From Sinorhizobium mexicanum (GTDB lineage Bacteria > Pseudomonadota > Alphaproteobacteria > Rhizobiales > Rhizobiaceae): a stretch of DNA of 64,000 nucleotides. Where the stretch lies: assembly GCF_013488225.1 (NCBI RefSeq), contig NZ_CP041238.1, positions 1,637,501 to 1,701,500 of the forward strand. Direction: 5' to 3'. Shown here in pieces: positions 18,161 through 28,552 of the stretch; position 1 is the first letter of the stretch, and each line of letters starts with the position of its first letter. The notes under the pieces were generated by a model. It saw only the letters and a list, made by a program, of their open reading frames with translations, did no database searches and had not been told where the DNA came from. A program made the position numbers and the translations under genes.

Positions 18161-18364
18161 GCGCCGGAGCGACCGCTCTCGGCGGCATAACGGCCTTGCG
18201 AGCGGTTTTCCGCTCGCGTCGAGCTTTGCAGAAAATTGGACAGGAATTCAAAACGATAGGGCGACTTCGCAAATCTGAAGGGACGCCTGGTGCGCAAGTG
18301 GGTTTACACTTGGTAATTCCGCATGCGAGAAGCGCCACAAATCAAACATCTACGGAGAGAAGAT

Positions 18365-18568
18365 TTGAAGCCCGAAGAAATCCGAAAGCTTGAAGCCTAT
18401 TTCAAGCGCACCTTCAACCAGTCGATGGTCGTCAAGGCGCGGCCGAAGAAGGACGAGTCCGCGGAGGTCTATCTCGGCGACGAATTTCTCGGCGTCGTTT
18501 TCCGCGACGAAGAGGACGGGGAGCTTTCGTACAATTTCTCGATGGCAATTCTCGACATCGATCTGTGA
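18365..18568 (+). CDS. DUF3126 family small protein
   Basis: This is a protein of about 67 residues from DUF3126, a small family conserved in Rhizobiales and without known function. The start is taken as TTG at 18365 because GGAG lies 7 bases upstream and homologues begin (L/M)KPEEIRKLEAYF. An ATG at 18323 would add 14 residues but has no ribosome binding site. The sequence is mixed alpha/beta and highly charged (VVKARPKKDESAEVYLGDEF, then FRDEEDGELSYNF). No signal peptide or cofactor motif is present. It is followed by a U-tract terminator. Confidence 0.85.
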   Translation: MKPEEIRKLEAYFKRTFNQSMVVKARPKKDESAEVYLGDEFLGVVFRDEEDGELSYNFSMAILDIDL

Positions 18569-18594
18569 GATCAAGATCATTCGTCGATTTTTCG

Positions 18595-18626
18595 ACCCGG
18601 TTCTGAGCGATCAGGCCGGGTTTTTC
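18595..18626 (+). terminator. Rho-independent terminator after the DUF3126 gene
   Basis: ACCCGG / CCGGGT stem (18595-18600 and 18616-18621) with a 15-base loop, followed by TTTTCATT, 27 bp after the stop codon. Confidence 0.65.
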
Positions 18627-18715
18627 ATTAAAAGTCATATTAATGCGGCTGTGCGAAAAAAAATCGCAGGATTAGTTGCCGATTTTCATCAAGTCGTTGC
18701 AAGAACAGCGTTTTA

Positions 18716-18761
18716 TTGCGTTGCACACAGAACTTGACTTTTTGTGCACCGCACATAAACT
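18716..18761 (+). promoter_or_regulatory. Phasin gene promoter with paired inverted motifs
   Basis: TTGACT (18734-18739) and TAAACT (18756-18761) with a 16-base spacer form a sigma-70-like promoter for the phasin gene. Within the spacer lies TGTGCACCGCACA (18743-18755). On the other strand just upstream lies TGTGCAACGCAA (18727-18716). The shared core TGTGCAmCGCA suggests a repressor that occludes the promoter. The polyhydroxyalkanoate regulator PhaR/AniA, which binds TGC/GCA-rich sites in other species, is the natural candidate (inference). Confidence 0.5.
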
Positions 18762-18796
18762 GCCACACAGTTAAGCCGTCTAAAGGAGACACCCCA

Positions 18797-19150
18797 ATGT
18801 TTAACTTCGACGATGCCAACAAGAAAAGCAAAGAAGCCATTGACGTTGCTGTCAAAAGCTATTCGGCCCTGACCAAGGGCTTCCAGGCCATTGCGACGGA
18901 AGCAGCGGACTATTCGAAGAAGTCCTTCGAAGACGGCATTGCCCATTTCGAAAAGCTTACCAATACCAAGAGCGTTGAAGCTGCTTTCGAGCTTCAGACC
19001 AATTATGTGAAGGCTAGCTACGAAGGCTTTGTAGCCGAGGCGACAAAGATCGGCGAGATGTATGCCGATCTCGCCAAGGATGCCTACAAGCCCTACGAGG
19101 CGCCGGTCGCCAAGGCGACCGCAGCAGTCAAGTCTGCCGCCGCGGCCTGA
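18797..19150 (+). CDS. phaP: Phasin (polyhydroxybutyrate granule-associated protein)
   Basis: This 117-residue amphipathic helical protein of the phasin_2 type coats polyhydroxybutyrate granules and controls their size and number. It starts MFNFDDANKKSKEAIDVAVK and shows the phasin pattern of regularly spaced alanine, lysine and aromatic residues. The Ala-rich end (KATAAVKSAAAA) is usual. The start is ATG 18797, 8 bases after AGGAGA. It has its own promoter with possible PhaR-type sites and a strong terminator, so it is probably monocistronic and highly expressed under carbon excess. Related proteins in rhizobia are sometimes annotated as granule proteins without a symbol. Confidence 0.88.
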   Translation: MFNFDDANKKSKEAIDVAVKSYSALTKGFQAIATEAADYSKKSFEDGIAHFEKLTNTKSVEAAFELQTNYVKASYEGFVAEATKIGEMYADLAKDAYKPYEAPVAKATAAVKSAAAA

Positions 19151-19177
19151 CGACAAGGACCATCGCCATCGAAAGAG

Positions 19178-19217
19178 GGCCGGTCGCGGTTGCCGCGGCC
19201 GGCCTTCTTGCTTTTCG
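19178..19217 (+). terminator. Rho-independent terminator of phaP
   Basis: A 12-bp stem GGCCGGTCGCGG / CCGCGGCCGGCC (19178-19189 and 19193-19204, one G-U pair) with a TTG loop, followed by TTCTTGCTTTTC. Confidence 0.82.
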
Positions 19218-19386
19218 AAATACTGGCGCTTGTGGCCGAAGAAAGTTGATCAATCTTGTGTTTCGCCGTGCGAATATGATTGCAGTGCGTTGGTTCGGCC
19301 TTAAAATTCGGAAACGAACCATTAGATAAGACAAGCATGCCGCAGCCACGTTCGTTGGAAGCGCAGCTGTAAAGGAATGAACAAGA

Positions 19387-19740
19387 ATGATCGCCATGCC
19401 GGTCCGGATGCAGCAGGGAAGCGAAGGGGACGGAGGCGGCGCCAGTCGTGGCACCTCCGTTATCACGCGCACCAAGCCGAAGACCAAGAAGCCGAGTTTG
19501 TATCGCGTCCTGCTTTTGAATGACGATTACACGCCGATGGAATTTGTCATCCATATTCTGGAGCGCTTCTTCCAGAAGGATCGGGAAGACGCGACCCGCA
19601 TCATGCTCCACGTCCACAACCACGGTGTGGGAGAGTGCGGCGTCTTCACCTACGAAGTCGCCGAAACCAAGGTGACGCAGGTGATGGATTTCGCCAGGCA
19701 GCACCAGCATCCGTTGCAATGCGTCATGGAAAAGAAATGA
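19387..19740 (+). CDS. clpS: ATP-dependent Clp protease adaptor ClpS
   Basis: This 117-residue adaptor hands N-degron substrates to ClpAP. After a flexible glycine-rich N-terminus of about 30 residues comes the conserved core, with [20 protein letters not shown] (the [10 protein letters not shown] motif forms the N-end residue pocket) and a final [11 protein letters not shown]. The gene lies 9 bp upstream of clpA, so both partners are made from one transcript. The first in-frame ATG at 19387 is used, and a second ATG at 19396 is possible. Alphaproteobacteria often have two ClpS paralogues, and which one this is cannot be decided here. Confidence 0.95.
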   Translation: MIAMPVRMQQGSEGDGGGASRGTSVITRTKPKTKKPSLYRVLLLNDDYTPMEFVIHILERFFQKDREDATRIMLHVHNHGVGECGVFTYEVAETKVTQVMDFARQHQHPLQCVMEKK

Positions 19741-19749
19741 GGAACTAAC

Positions 19750-22260
<2,511 letters not shown>

Positions 22261-22278
22261 CACGATTGCATTGAAGCA

Positions 22279-22318
22279 GACGGTGCCGGGTGAAGCTCAC
22301 CCGGCACCGTCACGTTTT
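22279..22318 (+). terminator. Rho-independent terminator of clpS-clpA
   Basis: Perfect 15-bp stem GACGGTGCCGGGTGA / TCACCCGGCACCGTC (22279-22293 and 22297-22311) with a 3-base loop and trailing CGTTTTAC. Confidence 0.88.
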
Positions 22319-22324
22319 ACGGTA

Positions 22325-22376
22325 TTCGAAGTGCTACAGCGCCCTTTGTGCGTTTGGTTGGATGCGCGGCGTTGTA
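22325..22376 (-). repeat. RIME-like intergenic repeat, copy 4 (inverted, partial)
   Basis: Minus-strand partial copy. It has CTACAACGCCGCGCATCC, a short loop, and then GCACAAAGGGCGCTGTAGCA reading leftward. Only the first hairpin module is present. It ends one base before the GTG at 22378 that could be read as the azlC start. Confidence 0.75.
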
Positions 22377-22404
22377 GGTGAGTAAGCGTCCCTTGCAGGT
22401 GTTC

Positions 22405-23142
22405 ATGAAACGCGTTGAAGAAGAACGATCATCTCTCGCCTGGTTTCTGACCGGCGCACGCGGCATTTTCAGCCTGCCCGCCATCATCCTGATGCTTTCC
22501 TTTGTTGGCTTTTGTTCGCTAACGGCGCAGGCCGGCATCCCGCCAGAGCAGGTCGTGTTCATGACCGGCATTGTCTGGGCACTGCCGGCAAAGGTCATCC
22601 TCGTCAGCTCGATCCTCAGCGGCGCGAGCGTTGCCACGGCGTTTCTCGCAGTGACGCTCTCGTCGGTGCGGCTCATGCCGATGGTCGCGGCCCTCGTCCC
22701 GGAATTGCGCACGCCGAAGACGCCGACATGGCTGCTTCTCCTGTTGTCGCATTTCATCGCGATCACAGCGTGGGTGTTTGCGATGGAGCGCATACAGCAG
22801 GTGCCGCGTGCGCAACGGGCAACTTTCTTCGCTGGCTTCGGCATCACGCTCGTCGCCGCAAACATGATGCTGGTGGCGGTCGTCTATCGTCTCGTTGCTG
22901 ACTTCCCGCCGATCATTGCCGGTTGCCTCTTTTTTCTGACGCCGGTCTATTTCCTCACCTCGATCTGGAATTCGGCACGTCACCGGGTGGTCTATCTGGC
23001 GCTCGGCGTCGGCCTTGTTGCGGGACCGCTTTTCTATTGGCTGCTGCCGGAGTTCGACATCTTGCTCGCGGGCGTCGGCGGCGGAACGCTCGCGTGGTTC
23101 GTCGAGCGGTCCTGGCGCTCGCGAAGGGAGGCGGGCGCATGA
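22405..23142 (+). CDS. AzlC-family branched-chain amino acid exporter, large subunit
   Basis: This inner-membrane protein of about 245 residues is from the AzlC (LIV-E) family, which with AzlD exports branched-chain amino acids. Several hydrophobic helices are visible, starting with FSLPAIILMLSFVGFCSL. An AzlC-like segment PAKVILVSSILSGASVATAF follows. The start is placed at ATG 22405. An in-frame GTG at 22378 would begin at the edge of an intergenic repeat and has no ribosome binding site. The stop codon overlaps the azlD start by four bases (ATGA), a strong sign of translational coupling and of a two-subunit complex. Confidence 0.87.
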   Translation: MKRVEEERSSLAWFLTGARGIFSLPAIILMLSFVGFCSLTAQAGIPPEQVVFMTGIVWALPAKVILVSSILSGASVATAFLAVTLSSVRLMPMVAALVPELRTPKTPTWLLLLLSHFIAITAWVFAMERIQQVPRAQRATFFAGFGITLVAANMMLVAVVYRLVADFPPIIAGCLFFLTPVYFLTSIWNSARHRVVYLALGVGLVAGPLFYWLLPEFDILLAGVGGGTLAWFVERSWRSRREAGA

Positions 23143-23483
23143 CGTGGCTGGATGGTTGGTGGGCCTATGTCTTCATCGCCATTGCCGGCTGGCTCGCGAC
23201 CGATGTTTGGCGATGGCTAGGCGTGCTCGCCGGCGAACGGCTTCGCGAGGAATCCGAGGCGCTGAACTGGGTGAGGGCAGTGGCGACGGCGCTGGTCGCA
23301 GCTGTCATCGCGAAGCTTGTCCTCTACCCGACCGGGGTGCTGGCGCAGTCACCCCTGTGGCTGCGCCTGGGGGCCGTCGTGCTTGGCGCAATTGCGTTCT
23401 TCCTCGCCCGCCAAAAGCCGGCGATTGGCATCGCAACGGCAATCGCGACGCTCGCCGCCGGACTCTGGTGGTTGGGTTTCTAG
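23139..23483 (+). CDS. AzlD-family small membrane protein
   Basis: This 114-residue integral membrane protein is the partner of AzlC. It has about four helices (WAYVFIAIAGWLATDVWRWL, VATALVAAVIAKLVLYPTGV, LGAVVLGAIAFFLA and IGIATAIATLAAGLWWLGF), which matches AzlD. The start ATG at 23139 overlaps the azlC stop codon. An upstream extension of the frame to 22923 lies wholly inside azlC and is rejected. It converges on the HIT gene, and the 32-bp gap has no clear terminator. Confidence 0.85.
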   Translation: MTWLDGWWAYVFIAIAGWLATDVWRWLGVLAGERLREESEALNWVRAVATALVAAVIAKLVLYPTGVLAQSPLWLRLGAVVLGAIAFFLARQKPAIGIATAIATLAAGLWWLGF

Positions 23484-23515
23484 GACGCCATCCAGAAGGC
23501 TGTTTCTCCCTGCAC

Positions 23516-23935
23516 TCAGAGTGCCTGCCGAATCTTTTCCGCGTTCGCCGCAAGCACCGCGCCATCTTCCATCTTGCCGGAATGCGGCTTCAGCGGAATA
23601 CCGTCACGGCGCGGTATGACATGGAAGTGCAGATGGTAGACGGATTGGCCGGCGGGTGCTTCGTTGAACTGCATGATCGTCACGCCGTCGGCGTCAAAGG
23701 CTTCCTTGGCCGCAATGGCGACCTTTTGAACCGTACCGATCAGCGAAGGCAGCGTTGATGCGTCGGCGTCGAGGATGTTGCGCGAAGGGGTCTTCGGCAG
23801 GACCAGGACGTGGCCTTCCGCCTGAGGCATCACATCCATGAAGGCGACGGTCGCATCATCTTCGTAGACCCGGTGCGATGGAATTTCGCCCCGCAGGATC
23901 TTTGCAAAGATGTTGTTCGTGTCATACGCGCTCAT
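23516..23935 (-). CDS. HIT family nucleotide-binding hydrolase (HinT-like)
   Basis: This 139-residue protein of the histidine triad family most likely hydrolyses adenosine 5'-phosphoramidate-type substrates. The triad is visible as His101-Leu-His103-Phe-His105 in YHLHFHVIPRR. Upstream GHVLVLPKTP and FAKILRGEIPSHRVYEDD are family hallmarks. The start is ATG 23935 behind GAGGAAA, rather than the ATG ten codons upstream. It is the last gene of a minus-strand run, 44 bp after the acyltransferase gene. The physiological substrate is unknown. Confidence 0.92.
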   Translation of the reverse strand: MSAYDTNNIFAKILRGEIPSHRVYEDDATVAFMDVMPQAEGHVLVLPKTPSRNILDADASTLPSLIGTVQKVAIAAKEAFDADGVTIMQFNEAPAGQSVYHLHFHVIPRRDGIPLKPHSGKMEDGAVLAANAEKIRQAL

Positions 23936-23979
23936 TTTCGTTTCCTCGTCTTGTCGGGCCGGCAACGGCCAGTGTCCAG

Positions 23980-25167
23980 TCAGTCGTCCTGGCGATCACC
24001 TTTGCGGAAAGGTCCGTGCTCCGCAAGAAACTCGCTGGTTTCTTCCACATCGCGGCGTTCGCGTTCGAGATAATCGGCAACGGCGCGCGCGAGCCCTGAG
24101 TGAGCAATGAAGTGCGCCGAATGCGTCGTGACGGGCATATAGCCCCGGGCGAGTTTGTGCTCACCCTGTGCCCCCGCCTCGACGCGCTTCAACCCCTTGG
24201 CTATCGCGAAATCGATCGCTTGGTGATAGCAGACCTCGAAATGCAGGAACGGGTGGTCCTCGATACAGCCCCAGTGCCGGCCGTAGAGCGCGTCACCGCC
24301 GATGAAGTTGATGGCGCCGGCGACATAGCGGCCGCCGCGCTTGGCCATGACAAGCAAAATGTCGTCGGCCATCCTTTCCCCGATCAGGGAATAGAAGGAT
24401 CGAGTGAGATACGGACGGCCCCATTTGCGCCCGCCGGTATCCATATAGAAGGCGAAGAATTGGTCCCAGATCGCCTCGGTCAGGTCGCTGCCGGTCAACC
24501 AATCGATGGTTATGCCGTTTTCGACAGCTGTCCGACGTTCCTTTTTCAGCGCCTTGCGCTTTCGGGATGCGAGGGTTTCGAGGAAGTCGCCATAGGACCC
24601 GTAGCCTTCATTGGTGAAATGAAACTGCTGGTCGGTTCGATGAAGGAAGCCCGCCCGCTCGAACGCCGGCATTTCGTCGGCCGGTACAAAGGTGACATGG
24701 GCCGACGAGACGCCGTGGCGGCGCGTAAGCTCCTTTAGTCCTGCGGCGAGCGCTTCGCGAACCGGTCGCGGGTCGCGTCCATCTGTGGTGAGCAGACGCG
24801 GTCCGGTGACCGGCGTGAAGGGTACGGAGCATTGCAGCTTCGGATAATAGCGCCCGCCCGCCCGCTCGAACGCGTCCGCCCACCCGTGGTCGAAGACGTA
24901 TTCGCCCTGGCTGTGGCTTTTCATGTAGCAAGCAAGGGCGCCGCGCAAGAAACCATCCGCATCTTCCATCAGCAGGTGTTGTCCGAGCCAACCCGTTTCC
25001 GCGGTCGCGGAACCAGATTCCTCCAGCGCCGACAGATAAGCGTGCGAGAGGAAGGGATTGTAGGGAACGCTTGCATTCGCCTTTGAAGCGCCGGCGAGCC
25101 GATTCCAGTTCGCCGGCGAGATCGAGGTGAAAGAGTGTTCGATGCGGATGTTGATGGCGTCTGTCAT
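23980..25167 (-). CDS. FemAB-like GNAT acyltransferase (DUF482 family)
   Basis: This 395-residue protein belongs to a family with a GNAT/FemAB fold, often annotated as a peptidoglycan biosynthesis protein (DUF482). Landmarks include NPFLSHAYLSALEESGSA near 38-55 and YVFDHGWADAFERAGGRYYP near 110-130. DTGGRKWGRPYLTRSFYSL, ALYGRHWGCIEDHPFLHFE and GAQGEHKLARGYMPVTTHSA follow. The substrate is not established. No membrane segment is seen. The gene starts 4 bp after the GDPD gene ends, so translation is probably coupled in the operon ridA - GDPD - this gene - HIT. Confidence 0.85.
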   Translation of the reverse strand: MTDAINIRIEHSFTSISPANWNRLAGASKANASVPYNPFLSHAYLSALEESGSATAETGWLGQHLLMEDADGFLRGALACYMKSHSQGEYVFDHGWADAFERAGGRYYPKLQCSVPFTPVTGPRLLTTDGRDPRPVREALAAGLKELTRRHGVSSAHVTFVPADEMPAFERAGFLHRTDQQFHFTNEGYGSYGDFLETLASRKRKALKKERRTAVENGITIDWLTGSDLTEAIWDQFFAFYMDTGGRKWGRPYLTRSFYSLIGERMADDILLVMAKRGGRYVAGAINFIGGDALYGRHWGCIEDHPFLHFEVCYHQAIDFAIAKGLKRVEAGAQGEHKLARGYMPVTTHSAHFIAHSGLARAVADYLERERRDVEETSEFLAEHGPFRKGDRQDD

Positions 25168-25171
25168 GACC

Positions 25172-25897
25172 TTAGGAAATCATGGTTTCCCTTGGATCGA
25201 AACCCTCGAACGTCATCTGGTCGGCATGCGCGAAGCTGTAGTCCTGCGCCTGCCGATCACGCACTGTCCAGGTAATGATGGTGCGTCCGAGCGCGCGTTC
25301 CTTGCTGATAAAGCTGTTCGGCAGATGGCCGTAGAAATAGGAGATGAAGTCGAGGCCGAGTTGCATTGCCTCCTCGTGCACGAAGAAGCGCTCGGGCTCG
25401 GCCCCCTCTGCCGTGAGGCCAAGCGGATAGGGCGCCTCGAGCGCCTTTAGGTCTTTGAGCAGCCAGTGATCGAAGCTCATCAGCGCCACGTGGCCCTTGT
25501 AGCCCTCGAGCGTATCGAGCACGGCGGCGGCAAAGCCTTCGTCGTCGTCCTTTCGCCCCTTGAGTTCGATGATGAGCGGCACGCGACCATCGACGAGGCG
25601 GAGCATCTGCGACAGCGTCGGCACCTTGTCCTTGGTGCCGCCGACCGCCATGAGCCCCAGTTCTCCCGCCGTCCTTGCCCGGACGTCTCCCTTTATTCCA
25701 CAGAGCCGCTCCGTATTGTCGTCATGAAAAACGACCGGAACGCTGTCGGCCGTATATTGCAGGTCGCATTCAATGGCGAATCCTGCTTCGGCGGCGCGGG
25801 AAAACGCCGAAAGCGTGTTTTCCCAAACCTCCCGGTTCATGTCGTGAAAGCCCCGGTGGGCGATCGGTTGGGCCTTGAGCCAGGAAATATCCTTCAT
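25172..25897 (-). CDS. Glycerophosphodiester phosphodiesterase family protein
   Basis: This 241-residue cytosolic GDPD-fold enzyme is predicted to release glycerol-3-phosphate from lipid head-group diesters. The active-site motifs are HRGFHD near 13-18, ENTLSAF, and ECDLQYTADSVPVVFHDD, where the acidic residues bind a divalent metal and two histidines act as acid and base. The start at ATG 25897 follows GGGGAATC. A frame extension to 25990 overlaps the ridA gene and is unsupported. No signal peptide is present. It lies 13 bp after ridA and 4 bp before the acyltransferase gene. Confidence 0.92.
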   Translation of the reverse strand: MKDISWLKAQPIAHRGFHDMNREVWENTLSAFSRAAEAGFAIECDLQYTADSVPVVFHDDNTERLCGIKGDVRARTAGELGLMAVGGTKDKVPTLSQMLRLVDGRVPLIIELKGRKDDDEGFAAAVLDTLEGYKGHVALMSFDHWLLKDLKALEAPYPLGLTAEGAEPERFFVHEEAMQLGLDFISYFYGHLPNSFISKERALGRTIITWTVRDRQAQDYSFAHADQMTFEGFDPRETMIS

Positions 25898-25910
25898 TAG
25901 ATTCCCCGGA

Positions 25911-26378
25911 TCAGGCGATTTCGATGACGGCATCGATTTCGACGGCAGCGTTGAATGGCAAGGCAGCCATGCCCACGGCCGCGCGGGCATGTTTGCCGGC
26001 TTCGCCGAGCACGTTGGCGAGCAGGTTGGACGCGCCGTTGATGACGAGGTGCTGTTCGACGAACTCTGGGACGGACGCGACGAACCCGTTGATCTTCACG
26101 AGACGACGAATGCGCCCGAGGTCGCCGGAAAGCGCCGCCTTCGCCTGCGCCAGGATGTTGATTGCGCAGAGTTCTGCGGCACGCTGGGCGGTCGCGACGT
26201 CGACATCCTTGCCGACATGTCCTGTAACGGCGACCTTGCCGGCTTCCATGGGCAACTGCCCGGAAATATAGAGCATCGAGCCGCTGATGACGTAAGGAAC
26301 ATAGTTCGCTGCAGGCGCTGCGGCCTGTGGCAGGGTGATGCCAAGGTCGGCAAGGCGCGTTTCGATCTCTGCGGACAT
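25911..26378 (-). CDS. RidA/YjgF/YER057c family protein
   Basis: This 155-residue protein is of the RidA superfamily, whose archetype hydrolyses reactive enamine/imine intermediates from PLP enzymes. The pattern SAEIETRLADLGITLPQAA, YVPYVISGSMLYISGQLP and GKVAVTGHVGKDVDVATAQR places it in the subgroup often called Rid of unknown specificity. The C-terminus ends in AAVGMAALPFNAAVEIDAV. The Arg of canonical RidA (around R105) is not evident in the usual context, so deaminase activity is uncertain. The start at ATG 26378 follows GGAGCC. It is the first gene of a four-gene minus-strand operon and is divergent from the eipB-like gene. Confidence 0.9.
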   Translation of the reverse strand: MSAEIETRLADLGITLPQAAAPAANYVPYVISGSMLYISGQLPMEAGKVAVTGHVGKDVDVATAQRAAELCAINILAQAKAALSGDLGRIRRLVKINGFVASVPEFVEQHLVINGASNLLANVLGEAGKHARAAVGMAALPFNAAVEIDAVIEIA

Positions 26379-26521
26379 GGAAGGCTCCGTTGTTGTCTTT
26401 TGTGGTAAAATCCGGCATGCAGGCTGGATCGGGACAGGCATCAATCTTCTTCGCGGATCTGCCTCGCTTCTGCCGACAGTTTGTTTATAGCATTGCCGGC
26501 GAGTGCAACAGGAGGAAACGG

Positions 26522-27349
26522 ATGTTTCGTACAGGCTTCGGTCTTGCCAGTTTTGGAAGCGTCTGTCTCGTGGCGATGACGGCCTTGGGCGCCGGTGCCG
26601 CCGACGCGGGCGTGCTTGCGCCCCACCGCGCCGTTTACGATCTGGAGCTGAAGGATGCGTCCGATCGCTCGGGCATCTCGAGCATGTACGGCCGCATGGT
26701 CTATGAATTCAACGGCTCGGCCTGCGAGGGTTACACCGTCAGTTTCAGGTTCATGACCCAGGTCGATACGGGAGAGGAAGTTCGCCTCACGGACCAGCAG
26801 ACGACCACCTACGAAGACATGCGTAACCGCAACTTCCGCTTTCTGACGCGTTCGTTCACCGACGAGAAGCTCGACAAGGAAGTCCGCGGCAGTGCGCATG
26901 AAGACAAGACGGGGGTCAAGGTCGAGCTGACGGCACCGGACAAACGCGAGGTGGCGCTCGCCGAAAGCCGTTTCCCGACCGAGCACATGCTGGAAGTCAT
27001 CGATCGGGCGAAGAAGGGTGACGCGTTTTTCGAATCGCGCATCTTCGACGGCTCCGACACGGGTGACAAGACGCTGATCACCTCGACCTTCGTCGGCAAG
27101 CCGCGCAAGCCGCGGCCGGATGACGTCGATGTCGGCAAGGCCGGAAAGCTCGCGGCCGAGAATTACTGGCCGGTGACGATCTCCTACTTCAACGACGACA
27201 GGAGCGGAGACGCGCAGCCCATCTACAGCATGTCGTTCAAGCTCTATGAAAACGGGGTGACGCGCGACCTGACGATGGACTATGGAGATTTCGTGCTCAC
27301 CGGGAAGCTCGCCAACCTCGAAGTCTTCAATGCGGAAGACTGCAAATAG
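26522..27349 (+). CDS. eipB: EipB-like periplasmic envelope integrity protein (DUF1849)
   Basis: This 275-residue secreted protein is of DUF1849, characterised in Brucella as EipB, a periplasmic beta-spiral protein needed for envelope integrity. It has an N-terminal signal peptide of about 28 residues (hydrophobic SFGSVCLVAMTALGAGA). Cys68 in GSACEGYTV and the penultimate Cys274 match the pair that forms the conserved disulfide in EipB. The start ATG at 26522 sits behind AGGAGGAAA. In-frame codons back to 26390 overlap the divergent promoter. It stands alone, just before the rpsB-tsf-lipid A block. Confidence 0.88.
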   Translation: MFRTGFGLASFGSVCLVAMTALGAGAADAGVLAPHRAVYDLELKDASDRSGISSMYGRMVYEFNGSACEGYTVSFRFMTQVDTGEEVRLTDQQTTTYEDMRNRNFRFLTRSFTDEKLDKEVRGSAHEDKTGVKVELTAPDKREVALAESRFPTEHMLEVIDRAKKGDAFFESRIFDGSDTGDKTLITSTFVGKPRKPRPDDVDVGKAGKLAAENYWPVTISYFNDDRSGDAQPIYSMSFKLYENGVTRDLTMDYGDFVLTGKLANLEVFNAEDCK

Positions 27350-27531
27350 GCTGGAACCGCATAAAACTGACTTCCAGTCTTGATTTATCGGGCAGTTGCA
27401 GTTAAGGGGCTGCCCATTCCACACGTGAGGCATGGGATTTTCCGGGAGAAATCCGGATCGTTCCGCCGGTGGGCGCAGCAATGATGCGCTCGACGCCTTG
27501 CGGAGGTTCAACCGGAAAAGGAGACAAAGGC

Positions 27532-28299
27532 ATGGCATTGCCTGATTTTACTATGCGTCAGCTTCTCGAAGCCGGCGTTCACTTCGGCCACCAGACGCAT
27601 CGCTGGAACCCGAAGATGAAGCCGTACATCTTCGGCGATCGTAACAACGTCCACATCATCGACCTCGCCCAGACCGTCCCGATGCTGTCGCGCGCCCTGC
27701 AGGTTGTCAGCGACACCGTCGCCAACGGCGGCCGCGTGCTCTTCGTAGGCACGAAGCGCCAGGCTTCGGAAATCATCGCCGACGCCGCGAAGCGCTCTGC
27801 CCAGTACTACGTCAATGCTCGCTGGCTCGGCGGCATGATGACCAACTGGAAGACGATTTCGAACTCGATCCAGCGTCTGCGTAAGCTCGACGACATCCTC
27901 GCTTCGGAGGCCTCGGGCTTCACGAAGAAGGAGCGCCTGAACCTTGAGCGTGAGCGCGAGAAGCTGAACCGCGCACTCGGCGGTATCCGCGACATGGGCG
28001 GCACGCCGGACCTGATGTTCATCATCGACACCAACAAGGAATCGATCGCGATCGAAGAAGCCAAGCGCCTTGGCATTCCGGTTGTTGCCGTTATCGACTC
28101 CAACTGCGATCCGGACCAGATCGACTATGCGATCCCGGGCAATGACGACGCATCGCGTGCCATCGCCCTTTATTGCGATCTCATCGCTCGCGCCGCTATC
28201 GACGGTATCGCCCGTCAGCAGGGCGCTGCTGGCCGCGATCTCGGTGCGTCGGTCGAGGTTCCGGTCGAGCCGGCTCTCGACGAATCGTCCGAGGCCTGA
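27532..28299 (+). CDS. rpsB: 30S ribosomal protein S2
   Basis: This 255-residue essential small-subunit protein binds at the S1 side of the 30S head-body junction. It shows [20 protein letters not shown] near the start, then [12 protein letters not shown] and [12 protein letters not shown], with the [20 protein letters not shown] motif in the middle. The start is ATG 27532, after AAGGAG. It has a 182-bp leader in which GGGCAG/CTGCCC (27390-27395 and 27409-27414) could pair. In many bacteria S2 represses its own mRNA through the leader, but I do not see a recognised consensus here. It opens the 13-gene block up to lpxB. Confidence 0.97.
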   Translation: MALPDFTMRQLLEAGVHFGHQTHRWNPKMKPYIFGDRNNVHIIDLAQTVPMLSRALQVVSDTVANGGRVLFVGTKRQASEIIADAAKRSAQYYVNARWLGGMMTNWKTISNSIQRLRKLDDILASEASGFTKKERLNLEREREKLNRALGGIRDMGGTPDLMFIIDTNKESIAIEEAKRLGIPVVAVIDSNCDPDQIDYAIPGNDDASRAIALYCDLIARAAIDGIARQQGAAGRDLGASVEVPVEPALDESSEA

Positions 28300-28308
28300 T
28301 CTGGCCGG

Positions 28309-28390
28309 ACGACGGCTCAAGGCCGTCGTGCCCAATGAAATGTCGGACGAGGCCGTTTGTGATGGAAATCTGAACGGCCTCGTTCTTTTC
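28309..28390 (+). terminator. Two hairpins between rpsB and tsf
   Basis: The first stem is ACGACGGC / GCCGTCGT (28309-28316 and 28322-28329). The second is ACGAGGCCGTT / AACGGCCTCGT (28347-28357 and 28373-28383), followed by TCTTTTC. The second looks like a Rho-independent terminator or attenuator that lowers read-through from rpsB to tsf. tsf starts 160 bp later. Confidence 0.65.
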
Positions 28391-28552
28391 AGCCGGAAAT
28401 GGCGCAGTCGGGCCGGCAATATTCCGCCCACGCATCATCGCGATGAAGCGTTCATCACGATGTCACATTGAAAAGCCATTCCCTGCCAAAACCTCCTGGC
28501 ATTGCGCCACTGATAGTGAGCGCGCCAGCCAAACAGACAAAGAGGCAAAAAG

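Noticed and set aside
22923-23138. N-terminal extension of the azlD frame
   Set aside because: It lies wholly within azlC. The ATGA overlap at 23139 gives the proper family start.
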